From CAYZJD01 sp964478455 (lineage in GTDB: Bacteria > Acidobacteriota > Terriglobia > Bryobacterales > Bryobacteraceae): a DNA stretch of 11,446 nucleotides. The stretch covers positions 1-11,446 of the forward strand of contig CAYZJD010000121.1 in the NCBI GenBank assembly GCA_964478455.1, in the 5' to 3' direction. The translations under genes were made by a program, and so were the position numbers. The first letter of the stretch is position 1, and each line of letters starts with the position of its first letter. Below, piece after piece: positions 1 through 6,947 of the stretch. Below the pieces are notes generated by a model. That model did no database searches. It had not been told where the DNA came from and was given only the letters and a program-made list of their open reading frames with translations.

Positions 1-66
1 CGCACCCCCAGTATGATCTTCCAGATAACAAGATGCAATGCTCTGATTGTGACCTGGCGTGACCGC

Positions 67-759
67 CTACATTTCCAGCTTGCCGCCGTAGACCATGTCG
101 GCCAGCTTGAAGTCGCGCTGGAGACTGACGGCGCCGAGATTCAGGTGGAACCGCACCTGGCCGTCGGCCAGAGTGATCTCATGCCCGGCATCCTTTCCGC
201 GCGGGAAGAGGAACGTCAGGCGGCACCCCTGGCGCTCATCGGACAGGCGCACTCCGTAAGCGTCGATCGACGGGCGGCCCTTCAACCGGAGTTGCGCTTG
301 GAGCCTCTGTTTTTCCGGGTCGATGGGAAGCAGTCGCCGGGGCAAGCCGGAGACGCTGACAAGGTAAGCCGGCTCCACGCGGGCCAGAAGCTCGGCGGCC
401 ATGGCCGAAGTGGCCGCTTCCTCCCCATGGCGCAGGCGAGCCAGCGCCTGTTTCACGGGCAGCGCGCTTTGCCATCTCACGACGAGGGTCAGCACGCGCA
501 CGGAACCGCCGTCCCCGCTGAACGTCTTCAAGGAGCAGGCGAGGCAGCCGCGGCAGATCTCTTCGGCGAGTTCCAAGGGCAGCCCGAACGATTCGAGCGG
601 CAGAACGACAGGCTTGGCCCAGGGCGAATCAGTGAGAATCTTGTCGAGTTCCTTCTCAGCCCAGCTCGCGAATTCCTTCCTGTGCCAGAAGTCGGCTCCG
701 AGCAGCACGGCTGCTGAAGCGGCCAGCGCCAACGCCGGCAACAACCTGGATCTTCGCAT
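67..759 (-). CDS. Secreted protein of unknown function (SPWAK-type, 230 aa)
   Basis: I do not recognise a characterised function. The start at 759 is chosen over the in-frame ATG at 780 because a GGGAGG sits six bases upstream of it and the N-terminus then reads as a signal peptide: Arg-rich start (MRRSR) and a hydrophobic stretch at residues 6-21. The mature part begins with an aromatic/charged segment (FWHRKEFASW, 24-33) followed by TDSPWAKPV (about 43-51), and ends in a FKLADMVYGGKLEM tail. I recall this combination (SPWAK near the N-terminus, an FP segment, a terminal MxYxGKLE) from exported Acidobacteriota proteins, but I cannot verify that here. Two cysteines near residues 70-75 (CRGC) could form a disulfide or bind metal. 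It is the last of three same-strand genes for exported proteins, 66 bases after the GH16 gene. The function is unassigned; that it is a real gene is fairly sure. Confidence 0.8.
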   Translation of the reverse strand: MRRSRLLPALALAASAAVLLGADFWHRKEFASWAEKELDKILTDSPWAKPVVLPLESFGLPLELAEEICRGCLACSLKTFSGDGGSVRVLTLVVRWQSALPVKQALARLRHGEEAATSAMAAELLARVEPAYLVSVSGLPRRLLPIDPEKQRLQAQLRLKGRPSIDAYGVRLSDERQGCRLTFLFPRGKDAGHEITLADGQVRFHLNLGAVSLQRDFKLADMVYGGKLEM

Positions 760-825
760 CAGCGGCCTCCCGTCCCCCAAGCTTACCAGCCCGTAGGGGA
801 AGCTCCACGCAAGCTGGAGGGTGCG

Positions 826-1554
826 CTACGGCGCCGGAAGAAACTCGAACCGGCTGATGACAATCTCCACCGGCTGGCGATTCGTCGGCGCGCGGCCGCG
901 GAACAGCCACAGGTTGATGCGCGGGTTTTCGCCGCCGGCCACGGGGATGCCGCTCGAAAACTCGTGGTCCGTGATGAGATTCGAGTCGTCGTCGAACCGT
1001 ACGGGAACAAGGCCCTTCAGGCTCAGGAAGGAGGCGCGTTCCGCGGTCCACAGGAAGCTGTGGTTGCTTTCAGGCACGCCCGCCGGCTGGTTGAAGCGGT
1101 ACATGTTCTCGGCAATCGTGTAGGGCTGCACGACGTACTGGGCATTGAGGTTTTTCCGATCCGCCCAGCGCGCGAACTCGATGTCAAGTTCGCGGTGGTT
1201 GTAGGCAGGGTCGTCGTTCCAGGTGAACAGGCCCAGCACGACGTTGGGGTCGAGGGCGTCCACCGCGCTCGCAAGGTAGAAGCGATACGTGCCGTAGCCG
1301 AAGGACTCCGCCGACACGACTTCGGCGCAGTACCAGCGGTTGCCGCTACGAGCGATCTTGAGGTGGAGGCGCCCCTCCGAGTCCACCCACACGCTGCTCG
1401 TGCTATCGGAGAAGAAGTTCGGACCCGGACCGACGCGCGAACTGCTTTTCTTGATCCACCAGTTGTGGCCGGAAAAGCTGATCGTGCGCTGCTGGGCGCT
1501 TGCGACAAAAGCCGCCAGCGCGGCGAGTGCGCACAAGACCAACCGACGTTTCAT
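826..1554 (-). CDS. Secreted glycoside hydrolase family 16-like protein (242 aa)
   Basis: Probable endo-acting beta-glucanase-type hydrolase of the concanavalin-A-like fold, acting outside the cytoplasm. Residues 1-20 form a signal peptide (MKRR, hydrophobic core, ASA cleavage-like end). The diagnostic element is ELDIEF at 122-127, matching the GH16 E-x-D-x-E active site: E122 would be the nucleophile, E126 the acid/base and D124 the helper. GYGTYRFYL (87-95) before it and HSFLWTAERASF (165-176) after it match the strand order of GH16 domains. At about 220 mature residues it is a single bare domain with no carbohydrate-binding module. The start at 1554 is set by AAGGAGGAA just upstream; a longer frame reaches 1725 but would bury the signal peptide and overlap the next gene. 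It lies 55 bases after the preceding secreted gene, likely in the same operon. Substrate cannot be read from sequence (laminarin, mixed-linkage glucan, agarose and others are all possible), and a non-catalytic lectin-like role is not excluded. Confidence 0.82.
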   Translation of the reverse strand: MKRRLVLCALAALAAFVASAQQRTISFSGHNWWIKKSSSRVGPGPNFFSDSTSSVWVDSEGRLHLKIARSGNRWYCAEVVSAESFGYGTYRFYLASAVDALDPNVVLGLFTWNDDPAYNHRELDIEFARWADRKNLNAQYVVQPYTIAENMYRFNQPAGVPESNHSFLWTAERASFLSLKGLVPVRFDDDSNLITDHEFSSGIPVAGGENPRINLWLFRGRAPTNRQPVEIVISRFEFLPAP

Positions 1555-1609
1555 GCATTCCTCCTTGTGTCGGGCTGGCGACCCGCGAACAATGATAGCA
1601 GGGCTGTGC

Positions 1610-2080
1610 CTACTTCTTCTCGTAGATCTCGGTCCACGAAAGATCCGTGTCTGGCCCCTTGACGCGAATCCGCCGCGTGAGGGTCTTGCCATCCCTCGAC
1701 AGACTGGTACGGGTCGTTTCGACAAACAGCCCGTCGGCCGATTTGAAGTGGCCCAGGACAGTATTCTTGGTCTCCCACTTCAAGGTGATCATGCCATCCC
1801 CGTAGGAGCGTGAAGTGAGGTATTCCTTGCCGTTAATCGTTCCGCCGAAGTGGAACGGGCGCGCGGCCTCCGCAACTTCGTCCATGACTGCACCCGAGTA
1901 CTCCAGGACGGGGTCTTTGTGCGTGATGTTGACAACCACCGACACCGGCTTGCGGGCCTTGCCCCAGCGGGATTTTTCGACGTTCAACTGCCAGGTCCCC
2001 GAAAAATCGGCGACCTGGGCCGCCACGCCAAGCGAGAACGCGAAACAGAGCGGAACCATCCTGCCGACCGCGCGAATCAT
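1610..2080 (-). CDS. Small secreted beta-rich protein of unknown function (156 aa)
   Basis: The protein starts with a signal peptide (residues 1-22, hydrophobic run ending GVAAQ), then DFSGTWQLNVEKSRWG. A SGTWxLNxxKS opening is typical of a group of small exported, lipocalin-like or beta-barrel proteins that I associate with Acidobacteriota; the biochemical role is not known to me. The rest alternates short polar/hydrophobic strands with lysine/threonine-rich turns and ends in WTEIYEKK, consistent with an all-beta fold. The start at 2080 has AAGGAGG five bases upstream. It is the first gene of a three-gene set reading leftwards (then GH16, then the SPWAK protein) and is divergent from the oxidoreductase gene, so the 128-base space between them must serve both directions. 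That it is a gene is fairly sure; a ligand-binding role is only a guess from the fold-like pattern. Confidence 0.8.
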   Translation of the reverse strand: MIRAVGRMVPLCFAFSLGVAAQVADFSGTWQLNVEKSRWGKARKPVSVVVNITHKDPVLEYSGAVMDEVAEAARPFHFGGTINGKEYLTSRSYGDGMITLKWETKNTVLGHFKSADGLFVETTRTSLSRDGKTLTRRIRVKGPDTDLSWTEIYEKK

Positions 2081-2103
2081 GGATGCCTCCTTCCCCGGTT
2101 AGG

Positions 2104-2109
2104 AGTGTA
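2104..2109 (-). promoter_or_regulatory. Possible -10 box for the secreted-protein operon
   Basis: Read on the minus strand, TACACT lies about 24 bases upstream of the ATG at 2080, placing a transcription start close to the AAGGAGG ribosome site. The -35 position holds only a pyrimidine-rich stretch (TTTCTT-like), so this is a weak match. It is listed because the three-gene operon must be transcribed from the short divergent region. Confidence 0.3.
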
Positions 2110-2169
2110 ACGCTTCCGCGGGCGGGAAGAAAGAGAAAAGTGCGGCGTCGCAGGTGGCGAAACCGGTGA

Positions 2170-2199
2170 TTGCGTAGCCTGTTACCGATTGCATATACT
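2170..2199 (+). promoter_or_regulatory. Promoter of the oxidoreductase-epimerase operon (leaderless type)
   Basis: TTGCGT at 2170-2175 and TATACT at 2194-2199 are separated by 18 bases, a good housekeeping-sigma match. Transcription would begin around 2205-2208, only a few bases before the ATG at 2209. No Shine-Dalgarno is visible there, so the messenger is probably leaderless. This also argues against the longer in-frame start at 2170, which would lie inside the promoter. Confidence 0.55.
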
Positions 2200-2208
2200 C
2201 CAAAGCCG

Positions 2209-3315
2209 ATGATCGATCTCAACCTGGAACACGTGGCGCCGCCGCCGAAGAGAAAGGACTATCGCATCGGCGTTATCGGCGCAGGTTTCATCGTCAACGA
2301 CGTGCAGCTCGTGGCTTACGGTCACGCGGGCTACAACGTGCAGGCAATCACGTCGCTCAACCGCAAGGAATCCGAGGCGGCGGCTGCGCGGCACGGCATT
2401 CCGAAGGTCCATGATTCGTGGCGGGAACTGATTGCCGACCCTTCGCTCGAGGTGATCGACGTGGCCGTGCCGCCGGGAGAGCAGCCGCCGATCCTGAAGG
2501 AGATCGCAAAGCAGAGCGGCCATATCAAGGGCGTGCTGGCGCAGAAGCCGCTGGCGCTCAACTACGTGCAGGCCAAGGAAGTGGTGGACACGTTCCGCGG
2601 CGCCGGGATCACGCTGGCGGTGAACCAGAACATGAGGTACGACCATTCGATCCGGGCGCTGAAGACCGTGCTCGACCGCGGCTACCTCGGCGAACCGGTG
2701 CTGGCGACGATCGAGATGCGCGCCAGCCCGCACTGGGCCGCGTGGTGCGCCGATTACGGCCGCCTCACGCTGTTGATCATGAGCATCCACCACCTGGACT
2801 CGTTCCGCTACCTGTTCGGCGATCCGGAGAGCGTCTATGTGAGTACGCGAACCGATCCACGCACCGGCGGCCGGTTCGCGCACACGGACGGGATCTGTCT
2901 TTACGTCCTCGAGTACGCCAATGGCCTGCGCGCGGCAGCCTGGGATGACGTGTGGGCCGGACCATGGAAGGAAGGATCGGCAGGCGACGTCTACATCAAA
3001 TGGCGTGTCGAAGGAACTGACGGCCTGGCGGTGGGAACCATCGGCTGGCCGTCGTGGCCCAACGCGACGCCGAGCACCATCCGGTTCACGACCAAACAGG
3101 CGGGAACCGCCTGGTTCGCGCCGGAGTGGAAGGAGGTCTGGTTCCCGGACGCCTTCGAGGGCACGATGGGGCAGTTGCTCGAAGCGCTGGCCACGGGGAC
3201 CGAGCCGGCCGTGAGCGGGCGCGACAACTTGCATACGATGGCGCTGATCGACGCCTGCTACAAGTCGATCGAAGAGCACCGGCCGGTGCGGCTGGAAGAG
3301 ATACTGAAGTCATGA
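2209..3315 (+). CDS. Gfo/Idh/MocA family NAD(P)-dependent oxidoreductase (368 aa)
   Basis: Cytoplasmic dehydrogenase of the Gfo/Idh/MocA family, which oxidises or reduces a hydroxyl/keto group on sugars, inositols or glycosides. The N-terminal Rossmann fold shows GVIGAGFI (21-28) for dinucleotide binding and ends with VAVPP (85-89) and GVLAQKPLAL (108-117). The second domain carries IHHLDSFRYLFGDP (193-206), the position of the family's catalytic-site histidine and aspartate. The usual E-K-P motif is Q112-K113-P114 here; the lysine is kept. The protein is full length for the family. The start at 2209 is preferred over 2170 because of the overlapping promoter, though no Shine-Dalgarno supports it. 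It is followed after 40 bases by a TIM-barrel epimerase gene, a pairing typical of inositol or keto-sugar/glycoside catabolism. The substrate is unknown; no export signal is seen. Confidence 0.9.
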   Translation: MIDLNLEHVAPPPKRKDYRIGVIGAGFIVNDVQLVAYGHAGYNVQAITSLNRKESEAAAARHGIPKVHDSWRELIADPSLEVIDVAVPPGEQPPILKEIAKQSGHIKGVLAQKPLALNYVQAKEVVDTFRGAGITLAVNQNMRYDHSIRALKTVLDRGYLGEPVLATIEMRASPHWAAWCADYGRLTLLIMSIHHLDSFRYLFGDPESVYVSTRTDPRTGGRFAHTDGICLYVLEYANGLRAAAWDDVWAGPWKEGSAGDVYIKWRVEGTDGLAVGTIGWPSWPNATPSTIRFTTKQAGTAWFAPEWKEVWFPDAFEGTMGQLLEALATGTEPAVSGRDNLHTMALIDACYKSIEEHRPVRLEEILKS

Positions 3316-3355
3316 ACTACAGGCGACAAACGCGCCGCCATCACAGGAGGAATCC

Positions 3356-4186
3356 ATGAATCTGGGACTGATCAATTCGGCGTGGCTGGGATCCCCGGTG
3401 GGAACGGCCGAAGGCGTCCGGAAGACGAAACAGATCGGCTTTGACACGATCGACATCTTCGCCGATCCGCTGGAGATCGACATCAAGGAGCGGAAGCTCA
3501 TCAAGGACGCCTGCCGGCAGGAGGGCTTGCCGATCATCTCAGTGTGCTGCGTCGCTCTGGGCATCGCGGACTTCAACACGCCGGTGCGCAAGTTTCACGC
3601 TGAGCGCTGCCGGAGGTTTCTCGACTTCGTCTATGAGTTGGAGGCCAAGAACCTGCTACTCGTGCTGGGGGAGTATGTCTGGCAACAAGAGGTGATCCGG
3701 CCGCAGGACCAGTGGTCTTGGGCGGTGCAGGAGACGCGCGCGCTCGGCGAGTATGCTGAATCGCTGGGCCTGGAGATCGCCATCGAGCTGGAGCCGTTCA
3801 AGCTGTCGATCGTCAACTCGCTCGACAAAATGGAGGCGTTTCTCGATGCGGTCGCATGCCCGGCAGTGAAAGCGAACCTCGATGTGTCGCACCTTTCGCT
3901 GGTGAACACGCCGCCGGCGAAGATCCTCGACCTGAAAGGCCGCATCGCTCACATCCACTTCTCCGACTGCGACGGGAAGGTGCACGGGGACCTGCCACCA
4001 GGCCGCGGGGTGGTGAATTTTCTGCCATACCTGAAGGCGATCAAGGAGTCGGGCTTCGACGGGACGCTTTCGATTGAGCTGGAGTACTCGCCGGAGCCCG
4101 CCAAGATCGTCGAGTGGGTAACAGAGGCGTACACGGCGACCGACAAGCTGATGCGGGAGGCCGGCCTGGCGCGGCCGGGACAGTAG
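3356..4186 (+). CDS. Sugar phosphate isomerase/epimerase-like TIM barrel (276 aa)
   Basis: Xylose-isomerase-like/AP-endonuclease-2-type TIM barrel, a fold used by ketose epimerases, inosose dehydratases and isomerases that need a divalent metal. Expected metal ligands are visible in order: E144 or E146 in IAIELEPF, D176 and H179 in NLDVSHL, H201 in AHIHFSDCDG, and E241 or E243 in LSIELEYSP. GRGVVNF (217-222) fits the usual loop before the last strands. There is no signal peptide, so it is cytoplasmic. The start at 3356 is supported by AGGAGG six bases upstream. It is the second gene of an operon with the oxidoreductase, and the two probably act in sequence: oxidation to a keto-sugar or inosose, then epimerisation, dehydration or cleavage. 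The exact reaction is not predictable. Its TAG is separated by a single base from the stop codon of the converging hydrolase gene. Confidence 0.88.
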   Translation: MNLGLINSAWLGSPVGTAEGVRKTKQIGFDTIDIFADPLEIDIKERKLIKDACRQEGLPIISVCCVALGIADFNTPVRKFHAERCRRFLDFVYELEAKNLLLVLGEYVWQQEVIRPQDQWSWAVQETRALGEYAESLGLEIAIELEPFKLSIVNSLDKMEAFLDAVACPAVKANLDVSHLSLVNTPPAKILDLKGRIAHIHFSDCDGKVHGDLPPGRGVVNFLPYLKAIKESGFDGTLSIELEYSPEPAKIVEWVTEAYTATDKLMREAGLARPGQ

Positions 4187-4187
4187 G

Positions 4188-4545
4188 TCACGGCCTCAGG
4201 ACTCTGGCCAACAGCGGGTAAGCTTGGAGGCCATTCCAGCGGTGCTTGCCGTCAAAGAAATCGACCTCCAGGTTGGCGGCGGCGAGGGCTCTCCAGGCAC
4301 GGCGCATCCGCTCGAGCGCCGGCCCGATCCAGTCCGGAACCATGAGCGGATCCTGTTTGCCCACCTCCCACAGGCACGGGCGAGGCGCGATCAAAGACGC
4401 GATTTCCGGCACGTCGCCGTAGTTGAGGAGGCCGGGAATGATCTGCGCGCCGCAGCTATAAGGCTTGCTGATGCGCTCCTGCATCACGTTCAGCGCCCCA
4501 GAGACAACCGCCACGCGGATCCGCGGCTCCAAGGCCGCGGTGAGC
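4188..4545 (-). CDS. Alpha/beta hydrolase, C-terminal fragment (second paralogue, gap-truncated)
   Basis: C-terminal 118 residues of an alpha/beta hydrolase of the putative acetyl-xylan-esterase/dienelactone-hydrolase type; its N-terminal part is lost in the adjacent N run. Reading begins mid-protein with LTAALEP, then VSGALNVMQERIS and CGAQIIPGLLNYGDVPEIAS. APRPCLWEVGKQDPLM is the family's region for the acidic triad residue (D of GKQD), and DGKHRWNG holds the catalytic histidine. The nucleophile serine would lie in the missing part. A TTG inside the frame could be mistaken for a start but is not one, since the homology continues upstream of it to the gap. The first 40 residues duplicate the last 40 residues of the fragment on the other side of the gap with many substitutions. 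Its TGA is one base from the stop of the convergent epimerase gene, so the two transcripts may overlap. Confidence 0.8.
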
Positions 4546-4555
4546 NNNNNNNNNN
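4546..4555. other. Assembly gap of 10 N between two paralogous hydrolase fragments
   Basis: Ten undetermined bases. The number is probably a placeholder: both flanks end inside the same conserved segment of the hydrolase family, so the real missing sequence is likely about a kilobase (the tail of one gene and the head of the next). Confidence 0.95.
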
Positions 4556-5400
4556 AGTAGGCCCGGGATGATCTGGGCGCCGCAACTGTACCGCCCGGTG
4601 ATTCGCTCCTGCATGAGGTTCAGGGCGCCGGATATGACAGCGACGCGAACATTGGGGGCCAGAGCTGCCGCCAGCATGGTCATGCGTCCGCCGTACGAGA
4701 GCCCCACACAACCGAGGCGCTCCGGATCGACGCGATCGTGCCGTGACAGCAGCGCGAGACTCCAGAGCGCATCCCGAAGGTTTTCGGCCATGAGGATCCT
4801 GCCGAGAGCCTGCATGCGGATGAAGGTCACGGCACACGGATCCTGCCCCTCGTAGGCAGCGGGGTCGTCCAGCCGGCGCCCAAACGGAGTAAAGCAAGGA
4901 GCGGCGACCACGTAGCCGCGCCTGACGAGTTGAAGACCGTAGTCGTAATTGGCCTCGGCGATGTTCCTACGCCGCTCCTCCGTTGTGGCGATTCCCACAA
5001 CCGGATCGTTGCCGAACGGACCGTGGCCGTGCAGAGCGAGAATCCCTGGAAACCTCCGCGAAGAACCAGTACGAGGAGTCAGCAGGTAAAGCGGCAGCGG
5101 ACGGAACCCTTCCGCCATTAGCAACAATTCCTCGCGCCGGTGGTCCTCCAACTCCACGCTCCGCTCGGTGGCAATGTTCCACTCGCGGGGCGGCTGAAAC
5201 GGGCCGAGCAAGCGGCGCAACTGCGCGCCGAAAACTCGCTGCCACCTGCGGCAGTCCGCCGCAGCGCCGCCGGCAAATCGCATTGCCAACGGAGCCCGAG
5301 CGGCCAACTGTCGAATCTCGTCGTGTACAGTCGAGTGCGCGGGCGTCTGCAAGTCCGCAAACGCGAATCCGAAAGCTCCTATCCACTCTCTGCGTGTCAC
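4556..5400 (-). CDS. Alpha/beta hydrolase (acetyl-xylan-esterase/dienelactone-hydrolase-like), 3'-truncated by gap
   Basis: Probable carbohydrate esterase or related serine hydrolase; 281 residues are visible before the N run. The GTG start at 5400 is chosen because it lies 14 bases after the sulfatase stop, has TGAGG upstream, and yields a Tat-like N-terminus: TRREWIGAF followed by a short apolar run (FGFAFA, 10-15). The core shows PGILALHGHGPFG (118-130, oxyanion-hole region), RRGYVVAAPCF (160-170) and the nucleophile elbow GLSYGG (233-238, S235). The acidic residue and histidine of the triad should follow in the missing C-terminus. LALHGHG and the long N-terminal extension resemble the putative acetyl-xylan-esterase family (Abhydrolase_7-like), recalled rather than searched. 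It is translationally linked to the sulfatase, suggesting removal of ester groups from the same substrate. The last 40 residues are paralogous to the start of the next fragment. Confidence 0.82.
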
Positions 5401-5414
5401 GGATTCCGGGAACC

Positions 5415-6845
5415 TCAGCCTGTTCGCCACTCGTCGTGGAACGGAACCGGCGGTCGCGGCTCGGTTCGGGCAGTTCTCAGGTATTGCTGCATCTTGGCCA
5501 AGGCAGCTGGCTTCCGCGGGGTCAGGTCTCGCGTCTCGCCGACGTCCTCCGCTAGGTTGTAAAGCTCGACCGGTCCTCCAGGTTGCGGCCGGATAAGTTT
5601 CCACTCGCCCATTCGCAACGCCTGTGTCGGAATTTCCTTGCAGTATGCCCAGCGGCTCTTCGGGTCGCGGCGAGGGAGTTCCCAGTAAAGGAACTCGTGC
5701 TTGCGCTGGCCTCGTCCGGCGCCCTTTGGCCCCAGCAGCGTGGGGAGGATCGAGATTCCATCGATGCCTGCCGGCGGCCTGAGGCCGGCCAACTCGGCGG
5801 CGGTCGGCATGAAGTCCTCGAACCCCCACACCAGGTCGCTCACGACGCCGGCCGGAACCGTTGCGGGCCACCGGACGATCATCGGCACGCGGATGCCGCC
5901 CTCGTAGAGGTTCTCCTTGTGCCCACGGAGAGGGCCTGCGCTGCGGAAGTAATCGTCCCCGACCAGAGGCGGCGCCGGGCCGTTGTCGCTCGTAAGGAAC
6001 ACGACCGTGTGGCGGTCGATGGCAAGCTCTTTCAGCAGCGCCAGGATCCGCCCGACGTCCCGGTCCATGCGAGAGATCATGGCCGCGTAGGCCGCTCGGG
6101 ATTCGTCCTGCCTGGCGTAATGATTCCGGGGATCAATGAACGGCCGCTCCTCGAACTTTCCCCTGTACTCCGCGAGGGAGTCCTCCGGCACCAGTAGCTC
6201 CCAGTGGGGAAGGGTGAAGGGTACGTAACAAAAGAATGGTCTACCTTTGTTGTCCCGGATGAAGCTGAGGGCCTGGTCGGCGATGACATCATGCGAGTAA
6301 GTCGTCCGCCGGCCATTCTCGTTTCCCGGCAGCGGGTACTTTTCTTCATTCCGGTAAAGGTACTGCGGATAGTAGAAATGAGCATGCGCCTGGTTCAGGT
6401 AGCCGAAGAACACGTCGAATCCCTTCCGGGTTGGGACGCCGGGGGTACCTGGGGCCTCTCCCAAGCCCCACTTGCCGAAGGCCCCGGTGGCGTAACCGGC
6501 TTGCTTGAGGACTTCGGCCACCGTCACTTCGCCGGGGAGCAGAGGCCCCATTCCGTTGTTTCGGATGGGCGTGTGACCCATGTGGAGGCCGGTCATGAGG
6601 ACGCTCCGGGATGGCGCACAGACGGTGCAGCCCGCGTAAGCGTCAGTGAAGCGCATACCCTCGGCGGCCAGGCGGTCAATATTGGGCGTGCGTATCTTCT
6701 CCTGCCCATAACAGCCGACATCGGCGTAGCCAAGGTCGTCGGCGAGGATGAAGATAATGTTGGGACGTTTGGCCGGAGCCGCCGAACCGCCGGCCGCGAG
6801 GCCGAGCCCTCCGGCGGCCTGCCTCAGAAACTCGCGACGATTCAC
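5415..6845 (-). CDS. Tat-exported arylsulfatase-type sulfatase (476 aa)
   Basis: Type I sulfatase, cleaving sulfate esters from an organic substrate outside the cytoplasm. The GTG start at 6845 is chosen because it gives a textbook Tat leader, NRREFLRQAAGGLGLAAGG (2-20); longer in-frame starts would put an Arg-rich tail before it. The catalytic domain opens with PNIIFILADDLGYADVG (28-44), where D36/D37 bind calcium. The signature CAPSR at 76-80 provides the cysteine that is converted to formylglycine, so a formylglycine-generating enzyme or anaerobic maturase elsewhere in the genome is required. Downstream, GKWGLG, the LTSDNG metal site and GHKENLYEGGIRVPMIV complete the family pattern, and WKLI near the end marks the C-terminal subdomain. 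The length is normal. No Shine-Dalgarno precedes the GTG, but TAAAAT seven bases upstream suggests a leaderless start. The esterase gene follows after 14 bases. Substrate is unknown; a sulfated glycan fits the neighbourhood. Confidence 0.93.
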   Translation of the reverse strand: MNRREFLRQAAGGLGLAAGGSAAPAKRPNIIFILADDLGYADVGCYGQEKIRTPNIDRLAAEGMRFTDAYAGCTVCAPSRSVLMTGLHMGHTPIRNNGMGPLLPGEVTVAEVLKQAGYATGAFGKWGLGEAPGTPGVPTRKGFDVFFGYLNQAHAHFYYPQYLYRNEEKYPLPGNENGRRTTYSHDVIADQALSFIRDNKGRPFFCYVPFTLPHWELLVPEDSLAEYRGKFEERPFIDPRNHYARQDESRAAYAAMISRMDRDVGRILALLKELAIDRHTVVFLTSDNGPAPPLVGDDYFRSAGPLRGHKENLYEGGIRVPMIVRWPATVPAGVVSDLVWGFEDFMPTAAELAGLRPPAGIDGISILPTLLGPKGAGRGQRKHEFLYWELPRRDPKSRWAYCKEIPTQALRMGEWKLIRPQPGGPVELYNLAEDVGETRDLTPRKPAALAKMQQYLRTARTEPRPPVPFHDEWRTG

Positions 6846-6852
6846 GGGTGCG

Positions 6853-6858
6853 ATTTTA
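6853..6858 (-). promoter_or_regulatory. Possible -10 box of a leaderless promoter for the sulfatase gene
   Basis: On the minus strand TAAAAT is followed by seven bases and then the GTG at 6845. That spacing would place the transcription start at or next to the start codon, which fits the absence of any ribosome-binding site. No good -35 hexamer is seen at the expected distance. Confidence 0.35.
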
Positions 6859-6865
6859 GCACTGC

Positions 6866-6889
6866 GGTGGCGCGCAGGGGCCTGCCACC
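6866..6889. repeat. Dyad symmetry upstream of the sulfatase promoter
   Basis: GGTGGC (6866-6871) and GCCACC (6884-6889) are perfect inverted arms; an inner pair GCAGG/CCTGC (6874-6878/6881-6885) can form an alternative stem. The dyad sits directly upstream of the putative -10 box, about where a regulator would bind over the -35 region. It could instead be a transcript hairpin ending read-through from the HIT gene; no T run follows it in that direction. Confidence 0.35.
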
Positions 6890-6947
6890 AGGTCCTTGCA
6901 TCTTCCGGGCGCGTAGGCCGGGCTGATAAAACGGCAAGCGGATTTCG

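Noticed and set aside
1..66. Repeated GGTCAC (minus strand) near the left edge as a regulatory site or terminator
   Set aside because: Two six-base copies without symmetry or a T run are too little to support a feature.
2182..3279. Minus-strand open frame of 365 codons opposite the oxidoreductase gene
   Set aside because: Antisense shadow; the plus-strand frame has clear family motifs and the minus product is Arg/His-rich without any domain.
4188..5400. A single hydrolase gene interrupted only by a 10-base gap or frameshift
   Set aside because: The 40-residue segment ending in CGAQIIPGLL occurs on both sides of the gap with many differences, so the fragments belong to two copies.
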